Origin: Xestospongia muta
Taxonomy: Eukaryota > Porifera > Demospongiae > Haplosclerida > Petrosiidae
Length of the DNA stretch: 64,000 bases
NCBI GenBank assembly: GCA_963693285.1
Contig: OY848924.1
Coordinates: 2,346,144-2,410,143, forward strand
Direction of reading: 5' to 3'
Under the pieces are notes generated by a model that was not told the origin of the DNA, made no database searches, and saw only the letters and a program-made list of their open reading frames with translations. This document shows positions 50,001 to 62,000 of the stretch, piece after piece. Every line of letters begins with the position of its first letter. Position 1 is the stretch's first letter. The position numbers were made by a program, and so were the translations under genes.

Positions 50001-53000
50001 CAATAAATACCATTTTTCCACATAGTACAGACTCGATGCAATTCTTCGAACACTGCATTGTCAGTAATATCATCAGTTCCCTCAGGAGGACAAGAACAAC
50101 AAGTATAAGCTAAGTGAAGAAGAAGAGTATGGAGAAAACGCATGGAGAGAAATTGATGTGATTCAGGACACCATAGGCACCAACCAAATCCATCTGTTGT
50201 TTCAAAGGTTGAAGTGGGTTTGTCTTCTGTAATAAGTGCAGGAAAAAATAAAAAATTCTCATCTTTACTAATAGTGAAGTCATCAGATGGTACATTGTTA
50301 GTGATACTAGAAACAGCGTAAGAGTCTATTTGATGACAAAATTGTAGACTTGTTAGAAAATGAATCAGCATATCTCTATTGTGTTTAGGGAAAAGGTTAG
50401 CTAGAGTAGAGACAGCCATTATACCAGTATTAGTGGCAACTGGTTTATGCACATGATCAATGCTTTTATTAAATAAGACACCATTTACCTCAGTTAAGAG
50501 AGCCTTTTTGTCAATAATCACCCATGTGTTAGCTAGAAACAAAATGAGACCCTTACTTCCAAGAATGGTCAAAAATTCTAACACAATGGATCGATCGGTC
50601 AAAAGACATGGCTCATTTAGTTCCATTAATTTGGAACACAGCTCATCTAGGCTAATAGCAACCTCCTCCAGCTGTTGAAGATAAGAATTTAGACAGTGGC
50701 AGTGGTAGCTCATCTTGTCATATTTGTCCACAACAGCTTCACAGCTCTCTTTCAATTTCTCCATAAACATCTTTACACCTTTTCCTCCTGGTCGATGACA
50801 ATCTATTGGGAAAAACCCTTTGTAATTCTGAAAACGAACAGCCAGATTAGCTACGTCATTCACAAAAGGTTGGAAGTCTTTTTCACTGGACAGTTCATCA
50901 ATGTGACTTCCAAGGACAAGTACTTGACTTGAGCTGATTAACTTCATGCTTACATTTTCAACAAAGTTAAACCAGAAAAGCAGGTCTTTCTTAATCGTCT
51001 CCTCATCATCGGTAAGGTTGCTTAAAATTGCAAAGACAGCTGGTGACCTCAACAAGAGAGTTTCCAGTACTGCAGCATGGCTACTGTAATATTCTGCATG
51101 TCCGGCAAAATCGTAAATTACAATATTTCCTATTTCCCTACTACAAACACTGTGGTACTCAATTCCAGTGGTTTGTAATACAACACCTTCAATACATTCT
51201 TCTGGATCATAGTGATGATAACGTCCCCTGTCAGCACGATAAGAGATAACAGCAGCCAATGAACTTTTACCAGCTTCTGTCTTTCCACAGAGAAATAATT
51301 TAGCATATGATTCTGTGAGGTAGTCTCTGTGACATTGTTTGAATGGTTGAAACAGCTTCAGTAAACGAAATCTATTACTGCTAGATACATCTGGTGGAAT
51401 ACGATCCAATGGCATTTGTTGATAATTGTTTAGAGCTACTAGATAATTTGGATCTAGCTGGACATTATGTAAAAGGTAGTGTATGGTTTCTTCACTGCCA
51501 CTTTTACAGGCAAAATGTAGTAGAGTACTGCCAGCCTAAAATTAAAAATGTGAAAATATAAATAAAAACTGTATTGTTATAAGTAATATAATATATATTT
51601 CATGTGTAATATGATGACAAATAAATAGATTAACTTGGTTATAATAATTTTGAAGAATACTTTGATATATAGTCATAAGAAAAAAGACTAAATCTTTCAA
51701 AAGAAAGTCTTGTACATTATACAACGACAAGGAAGACTGACATGACAATCTTAAGACAAAAGTATGTACATATGTTAGAGATCATATCAAAGACTACCTC
51801 TTTAACTAGTTAATAAAGATTACCAATATTAGTCTGACATTGCCAACCCTTCCCTAAGAGATGAAGGGTCTGGGGACAAGTACATATAGGATTCATACAA
51901 CAGGAATGAGGATGTAGGTAAAGTATACATAGATGTGAGCATGTGTTAAGAGAGTGAAAATGCAAAATGGCTGTTATGGTATGTATTGGATGTAGTGATA
52001 ATATTTCATATAGAAGTACAGACTGTCTTTTACTAACTTATGCTGCCTTGTATCACTCACTATGTGTCCATTAGATCATGTGAATATTTGTTTTACATAC
52101 AAATGAACAAAATGTCTTGTCCACATGTCAATGTACTTTCACCTCAAATTGGTGATCTATTTAGAATATATAAAGTTCCTAACAATGCTATTACCCAATT
52201 ATAGGAAAATCAACATAAAGTGTATTATAACAGAGGTTAAAAAACTATTGAAGCCACAAATAGACAGGTAAATCACAAGAATATGTGTATATATGTGGGA
52301 GGGCTAATAAAGGGACTGGTTCTTGGTGTAACTTGAATATGATGACATCATCATGACATGACACATAATGATGTCATCATTATAGTACAAGTTACAAGTT
52401 ACCAAAAAGCACCCTAAAGCCTTAACCTTCTAAAGTCAAAAAAACTAAACCATACATTCATACTACCATTATCAACACATGACATATAGTGATGTCATCA
52501 TTATGGTACAAGTTACACCAAGAAGCACACAATAAAGGTCTCATACAGTATGCTAAATTTTGTGTATTAATTATTCATGACTATTAATTAATTGATTATT
52601 AATAAATATTGTCATCCATTGATATGATGACAACAGGTTATGTTTGACACATTGTAGGCAAATATCAAAATTTTATTTTTGATTATTGTTCTTGGAACAT
52701 CTTTTGTGAAAAATATGTTATCAAATATTGGACAGTCTGGATATGAGTGAGGTTGATATCAATATTGAAGACAATATTAAATGTCATACCTCAAAGGAAT
52801 AGCTCATAAGTAACTATAATATGACTTACACCATCTGTAGCATTTATGTCAGTGTGTCCCTCTTCAATTAAAAAATTTAGAATATCAACATGACCCTCTC
52901 CTGCTGCATAATGTGCTGCTGTTCTACCAAGCTAGAAAACAAAAGAGGAAAAGTTATTCAATTACAAAAAGTACAGGAACTATCATACAATAAACTATAC

Positions 53001-56000
53001 AGTCAATATAACAGTCATCAATACAGATAATCATAGCTATTGTATTATCATGTCAAACCTGACCAATGACAGGGACATAAAAAGACATAGAAACTATCTA
53101 AGATATTAAATGAGTGTCAGTTTACTATAAACATTGTCATCAATAATAAACTAGGTCATTTAGGTCACAAACTTATCATAACTACCACACTAATAATGAT
53201 TATCAATTCTATTAACATAATATAAATATATAAACTTGACTATAACTACATTTAAAAGGTATAGGGTTTCTAGTATTATAACCAATGAGAAGATGTTCTA
53301 TGGAGATTTCATTGTAATATATTATGAAAGTTATATGTTTGTTATTGCTAATATAAAATAAAGTGACCTTTTTAAATGTAATCATAAAGTCATTTTGTAT
53401 AATAACTAACAAATAGTTTCCTGTCCTGATTGATTATTGTAATATTACCTCATTATTTTATAAACCACACCCACTGATGTGCAATATAGTGCTAGTCCTT
53501 CTATGAGAAGAGAGATTATTCTTCAATAATCTCAACCTGTTGGCAAGCAATTGCAATATATCTCAAGTATGCCATCAATGTTAAGGTTTAATTTTTTAAT
53601 GGGGAGGGGTCTAGTTATATTAGTAACCATAGGTAATTTAGATGTGTTAAGGACAGCTCCAGATAAGACACATTGTTCCATGACATTACTCTTTATCTAT
53701 CAGAATTAAGGGGTAACTATGTATTCTCAATGTAACCACAAGTTTATTATAATAGCAATGTCTATTACATGTTAATATATTCAGGAAATAGGGAGTTTAA
53801 CGTCTAGCGAGTAACATATATCCATGGATGACATAAGCTTATTCAACATCCATAATGTATGCTCCATTCTTCTTATTGTCACTATGAAGTACATGTAATG
53901 AAAATAACAAACTACAACTACCACAGATATATTAATTAATTTATAAAAGTTTAACCATAAGAAACAACTGCGACTATAGTAGTGATGAGTCATTAACTGG
54001 TTTAGTGATTTAAGCCCGATATGTAACCTCCATGATTAATTAATGACTACCAGTATTATTAATAGCTGGACCATTTTTAACCACACCTCTTGGTAACATC
54101 CAGATAATGTCCTTGTACCTGATTTACATGTCTAGAGTATGGCCTATCTCAAAATTAAAATAGAATGGTTCACTATTGGCTATTCTTCTTTTGTTGACTT
54201 GTTTAGGGTTTAGACTTTGGGTACAAATGACATGTACATACCATATTAGTGGGACCTTTGTGAACACCAAGAATATTGCCAACTATATGTACTACTATTA
54301 TAACAGACCACACCTACTATTACCTGACACTGACTATCTTTGTTAATCCTTTACTAACAAAACTTTGAACAACAGGTCAATGTAGAAATTACTAACAGCC
54401 ACACCCATAACATTCTATATCTATTAAATACTGATTTAAATCTAGTAACATGTAGTACCATAGTTCCCCGATCAAGCGCCCACCCCATTAATTTTGTCCT
54501 TAAAGGAAAATGTCAATTCCCCGTGCAAGCACCCACCCCCATCCCTACCCTTTTAGATTTGTGGTTATTATCACATGTTGAGGAAAGAAAAATAAGTTAG
54601 GCTAGCAATTTTCTAAGTTTAGACATTATAGTTTCGTTGGCTTTTCTTCCGTTTGGAATTGAAAAGGTCAGATTACAAGGCACTTCTAAACCCCTTGCTC
54701 AATAGAGGATCTTCTTTTGTCCTTGACTGTACAGTGTATCGTTATTGTGAGTTGAGAAGCTTGTCAAACTGCTTATCCCATTCTCTAATATGCTTTCTGT
54801 CTATACTATACTTCTTTGCTATAACAGATACATTATGCTTCGGGTGGGTTCTCAGAGCCTCGACAGCTTCAACTTCTACATCATACATACGGAATGTATG
54901 ATGTAGACAGCTTCAACTTCATGGTGAATAATTAATTATTTATAAGTGGGCGCTTACTAAAAGCCGTTTTTGAAAAATTGCATGTAAGCGCCCACCCCTT
55001 TCAAATTGTAAATGAACTGTAAGCGCCCATGGGTGCTTACTCAGGAAACGATGGTAATCTCTACAAATGATATACACTGACCTCATCACAAATGTTGGAA
55101 TCTGCATTGGAGTTTAACAGTAGTTGTACGATATCATAGTAACCTCCTTCTGATGCATAATGTAGAGCTGTTTCCTGATCCTAGAGGAAGTACACAAGTA
55201 TTTATTGATGATTATAATAGCATTAAATTTTATAGAATATTATAATATATACCAATAATAAAATGAACCACATTCTAAATCTATTAAATACTGATTTAAA
55301 TCTAGTAACATGTAGGACATGAAAACACAATAGAAAATAAATGTTAAACTACTATGTGGATATGCAGGGTTTTCCTCACACAGTCATATACTAGATTTAA
55401 TAACAAATGTGACTTTGATATCTTTACTCTGTTCCTGATAGAGTAAAGTTTTACTTAGGTTCTAACTTTGTCTTTGATCTTATTTACCTTCACACTGCTC
55501 TAGACATCTTATACACATCTTTTAGTAGTTTTAAATATGTCTACCTTTTCTTAATAATAATCACCACAATACGTTCTTACCACACCTCTTAGTAATAACA
55601 AGATAACAAGTTTGTACTAGTTTTATAAATCTAGTGGTACCTCTGTGAATATTGTTAGTCCACACACTAAGTAGACTTTAAAGCTTAGGTCCATAGATTT
55701 TAATAATAGAAATGTTCATTTCATTTGTGGATTGACATTCACTGACCATGAATATCATTTACCAAGGACAAAATTATATCAATAAATACAAATCTACTAG
55801 TTTACAAACATAATAATAGTCTTTTGATAAAATTGATTTTGGCAAAAAGTTGTACTAATAGTACAAGGTTAGTAGGAAGTGTGACAAAATGTCAAAATAG
55901 TCATATTAATTAAAGTTGTGGGTTAAAGATTTCTTCTTCATTAACATTGTATGACAATGTCAATAAAGTAAATGATAGAGAAGTCTTATGGAAATAGGAA

Positions 56001-59000
56001 AAGAGAGATTAAATCACTTTCTATATGAAACAATGAGTGGGTGGGGCTAAATCTCTTAAATGCTTGTAATTGATCTCCTTTGTTATAGAATATATTATTT
56101 TAAACAGTATATAGTCATAAGAAAAAAGACTACATCTTTCAAAAGAAAGTCTTGTACATTATACAATGACAAGGAAGACTGACATGACAAGTCCAAAGAC
56201 AAAAAGTATGTACATATGTTAGAGATCATATCAAAAACTACCTCTTTAACTAGTTAATAAAGATTACCAATATTAGTCTGACATTGCCAACCCTTCACTA
56301 AGAGATGAAGGGTCTGGGGACAAGTACATATAGGACTCATACAACAGGAATGAGGATGTAGATAAAGTATACATAGATGTGAGCATGTGTTAGGAGAGTG
56401 AAAAAGCAAAATGGCTGTTATGGTATGTATTGGACGTAGTGATGATCTTTCATATAGAAGCACAGACACTCATTTACTAACTTATGCTACCTTGTATCAC
56501 TCACTATGTGTCCATTAGATCATGTGAATATTTGTTTTACATACAAATAAACAAAACGGCTTGTCCACATGTTAATGTACTTTCACCTCAAATTGGTGAT
56601 CTATTTAGAATATATAAAGTTCCTAACAATGCTATTACCCAATTATAGGAAAATCAACATAAAGTGTATTATAACAGAGGATAAAAAACTATTGAAGCCA
56701 AGCAGACAGGTAAATCACAAGAGTATGTGTATATATGTGGGAGGGCTAATAAAGGGACTGGTTCTTGGTGTAACTTGAATATGATGACATCATCATGACA
56801 TGACACATAATGATGTCATCATTATAGTACAAGTTACAAGTTACCAAGAAGCACCCTAAAGCCTTAACCTTCTAAAGTCAAAAAAACTAAACCATACATT
56901 CATACTACCATTATCAACACATGACATATAGTGATATCATCATTATGGTACAAGTTACACCAAGAAGCACACAGTAAAAGTCACATAGAGCATGCTAAAT
57001 TTTGTGTATTAATTATTCATGACTATTAATTAATTGGTTCATTAATAAATATTGTCATTGATTAATGTAATGACAACAGGTTATGTTTGACACATTGTAG
57101 GCAAATATCAAAATTTTATTTTTGATTATTGTTCTTGGAACATCTTTTGCCAAAAACATGTTATCAAAATATTGGACAGTCTGGATATGAGTGAGGTTGA
57201 TAACAATATTGAAGACAATATTAAATGTTATACTTCAAAGGAGTAGCTCATATGTAACTACATTATGACTTACATCGTCTGTAGCATTTATGTCAGCTTG
57301 TCCCTCTTCAATTAATAACTTTAGAACATCAACATGACCCTTCTGTGCTGCATAATGTGCTGCTGTTCTACCAAACTAGAAAACGCAAGAGGAAAAATTA
57401 TTCAATTACAAAAAGTACAGGAACTATCATACAATAAACTATATAGTCAATATAACAGTCATCAATACAGATAATCATAGCTATTTTATTATCATGTCAA
57501 ACCTGACCAATGACAGGGACATAAAAAGACATAGAAACTATCTAAGATATTAAATGAGTGTCAGTTTACTGTAAACATTGTCATCAATAATAAACTAGGT
57601 CATTTAGGTCACAAACATATCATAACTACCACACTTATAATGATTATCAATTTTATTAACATGATATAAATATTTAAACTTGACTTTATAGGTACATTTA
57701 AAAGGTATAGGGTTTTTAAGTATTATAACCAATGAGAAGATGTTCTATAGAGATTTCATTGTAATATATTATGAAAGTTATATGTTTGTTATTGCTAATA
57801 TAAAATAAAGTGACCTTTTTAAATGTAATCAATAAGTTATTTGTATAATAACTAACAAATAGTTTCCTGTCCTGAGATTATTGTAATATTACTTTATTAT
57901 TTTATAAACCACGCCCACTGATATGCAATATAGTGCTAGTCCTTCTATGAGAAGAGAGATTATTCTTCAATAATCTTAACCTGTTTGCAAGCAATTGCGA
58001 TATATCTCAAGTATGCCATCAATGTTAAGGTTTAATTTTTAGAGGAGGGGTCTAGTTATATTAGTAACCATAGGTAATTTAGATGTGTTAAAGACAGCTC
58101 TAGATAAGACACATTGTTCCATGACATTACTCTTTGTCTATCAGAATTAAGAGGTTACTGTGTATTCTCAATGTAACCACAAGTTTATTATAATAGCAAT
58201 GTCTATTACATGTTAATATATTCATGATATAGGGAGTTTAATATCTAGTGAGTAACATATATCCATGGATGACATAAGCTTATTTAACATCCATAATGTA
58301 TGCTCCATTCTTCCTATTGTCACTATGAAGTACATGTAATGAAAATAACAAACTACAACTACCACAGATATATCAATTAATTTATAAAATTTTATTGATA
58401 AGAAACAACTGGGACTACAATATTATATTAAAACAAGTATTACTATAACAATTATAACATCTGGTCTGAAACAAGAGATGAGTAATAATTTATATTTGAA
58501 TTATGACCATCAGTATTATTAATAGTCACACCATTTTTAACCACACCTCTAGGAAACAGATAACTTCAGGTTTGGACTGAATGGTACATCTCCTATCTCA
58601 AAATTAAAATTAAAATGGCTCACTACTGGATGTTTTTCCTATGCTCAAGGGTTTGGGGTTCAAGCTTTGGCTGCAAGTCTAGTAACAGTATAAAAGTATA
58701 GTATAATGTTAATGATACAATGTCTACAATCATCAGAACAGTTTGACACAAATGGTACATCATACTAGTGGGACGTCTGTGAATACCAAGATGTCTCCAA
58801 CTAAATGTACTACTATTATAACAGACCACACCTACTGATACCTGACACTGACTATCTTTGATAATCCTTTACTAACAAAAATTTGAACAACAAGTCAATG
58901 TAGAAATTACTAACAGCCACACCCATAACATTCTATATCTATTAAATACCGATTTAAATCTAGTAACATGTAGTAATCTCTACAAACAATATACACTGAC

Positions 59001-62000
59001 CTCATCACAAATGTTGGGATCTGCACTTGACTTTAACAATTGTTGTACGATATCAAAGTAACCTCCTTGTGACGCATAATGTAGAGCTGTTTGATGACAC
59101 TAGAGGAAGTACACAAGTATTAATTTTATTGTTGACATGCTCAGGTTGAATTACTGATAAAAAGAGTAAATTAAATTCATTTGTTGCTAACTACATTGGC
59201 AGTTGTTACATGTAGTTAAATTTCATTCACTACTTTCAATACTCACATATATCTATAGAATAATGTATAAAAACATACATTGATATTGTATACAAACACA
59301 GTCCAAAACATCTTATAACTGTCAAGTATGTAAAGTGTGCTAGTATAGAAAAATATAATAACTACAACTACCACAGATACATTTATTAGTTTATAAAGAT
59401 TTAGTGATAAGAAACAACTGACAGTATTATATTAATACAAGTATTAGCCCTGGTGGATCTAGGGGGGTGCCTATGTATTCCAGGTACCTCCTTTTTATTT
59501 TCTAATAATATTCATAGTCAATCATCAAGTTGCATCCTGTGATTAAAATTATTACCGTATATCGGGAAACATTCGCGTTGCTAAATTTTTGCGAATTTCT
59601 CGAATGTAACTCCATCGTAAAAATATCCCTCGCGAATTTCTGACAATTATGGGCGTGGCAAAAGCTTAAGCAGAAAATTCGGTTATGGGTGTGGCAAATA
59701 GTTATTAAAACTAATAGTAACCACATGGCTCTCTTTAAATATTTCATAAAGGAAGAACGTTTTCCTCTACCTGATCCTTTGGGACTATTATCAACTAAAG
59801 TTCCGACTTCTGCTATACAAGCTGCTAATAAAGGAGTTAAACGAGCCGTTGATGACAACAAAGTGGGCAAAAGTAGCTGTCGTGGCCAGTATGAATCATT
59901 GTCAGCTACTGAGAAGGCTACAATTGCCAAGTATGCTATGGAAATAGGCGTAATGAAGGCTATACGCAAACTGGAACCACAGTTCCCCAAGAAAAAGCTT
60001 AAAGAATCCACAATCCGAGCATGGGTCAACAACTACAAGCTTGAACTACATTCCAACCATTTAGCAGGAAACACAAATGTACAAGTGACGAAATTAGAAT
60101 GTAAGAAAAGAGGTCGCCCATTTCTGTTAGGTAATCTATTAGATGAGCAAGTGCAATCGTATGTTTTGGCACTACGGGATGCTGGAGCTGTAATAAACAC
60201 TGCAATTGTTATGGCTGCAGCAACTGGTATTGATCAGAATCATAATTCAAGATTGTTGAAGTGCAATGGTGGTCATATTGAGATTACAAAATATTGGGCG
60301 TTGAGCCTTCTCGAACGTATGGGTTATGTTAAGAGAAAATCAAGTACAAAAGCTAAGGTCACCATCTCTGATTTCAACGAGAAGAAAGAACAGTATCTTT
60401 TTGATATAAAAACAATCATTGAAATGGAAGACATTTCTCCAGACCTAGTTATCAACTGGGACCACACTGGCCTTTATTATGTTCCCATTTCCAATTGGAC
60501 AATGGCAAAGGAGGGGTCGAAACGTGTTGAGATTTTTGGAGTAGATGACAATCGGCAGATAATTGCAGTTTTTGCTGGTACTATGAGTGGCTATTTCCTC
60601 CCTCCTCAGATAATTTATCAGGGGAAAAGTAAGAAATGTTTGCCCACTGTATCATTCCCAAAAAGCTGGCATGTTATTTTCATGCCTAATCATTGGGCAA
60701 CCGAAAAGACAACTGAAGACTACATCAATAAGATTCTGATACCTTACATAGAAAGCAAACGAAAAGAACAGTCCTCATCTGCTCTTGTCATATTTGATTG
60801 CTTCAAAGGACAATGTACCCACCGCATTTTGTCACTCCTTTCAAGTAATAATATTCATATTGCTGTGGTGCCAGGAAATTGCACTGACTGTCTACAGCCA
60901 TTAGATGTCAGAGTAAACAAGGTTGTCAAAGATTTTTTATGAGGAAAATTTCAACAGTGGTATTCCAACCAGATTTGCTCTTCGTTAGATTCTGGTGGTG
61001 ACAAAAAAGTGGTTGATTTAAAAATGAGTGTCATAAAACCACTAGGTGCCCAATGGCTGATGGACTTGTACGATCATATGCTAATGAAACCAGAATTAAT
61101 TATCAATGGATTTCGGGGGTCTGGGATATTATCTTAGATTATTATTATATTAATAATATCATTTAATGTAATGGAAAAGGGATGAACAGACAGTTGTCTA
61201 TACAATGGATTAAATGGTTTCTCATTAGGTCTTGGTTAAATACACAGCAATTGGGATTTGTTTCAAACAAAAGAACACATGCTGCAGCAATAGCAAATAA
61301 TCCACAGTCTGTACCACCACCTTGTTTATGAAATTTAACAAACACAATGTTTTGAAGACAAACAGCCATGAAGTATTTCTAACGTGTCATCATCAGCAGA
61401 ACTGTAAACTGAATCATAAACATAGAGCACTGAGTCGTCACATTCCAAATTTGAAGCAAGTTTCCAATGATCATTTCTCAGATGAACTACTTGAAGGCCT
61501 GATTTGATCTTGTCATGTGAATTTGACTGATAAAGAGTACAACCTAAACCTTCAACCATTGGAAACTGTGCCTTCAAAACTGCTTGACAAAAGTTAATGT
61601 GCTTATCAGTCAATCTTTCTCCTTCAGTTATAACTCTTTTGTCAGCAAATGAAAGTGTATTGTTGAGATAAGTGATCCATACATGTGCATCTCATTTGTC
61701 AATTTTAGATTCACTGCCATCATCTGATTTCTCAAGCTTAATTTTCTTCTTAGGTGGTTGTTCAGGATTGTTGGATTGTGAAGCAGAAGCTTGCAGCAGC
61801 AAAGACTCAATTTTTTTAATCATAGTAGACGAACCAGTAAAAGTTAAACAACATGGCAGTTCAAGTCCTCCTTGTGGAAGATCACTTGAATATCTTCTAC
61901 TTCCAGTTACCTTACAATTAATGGAGCCCCCTCGTAACAGAAACAAGCTACATACTGCTGATATTTTTCGTGGAACATGGCCAACAACAATCCCAAATTC

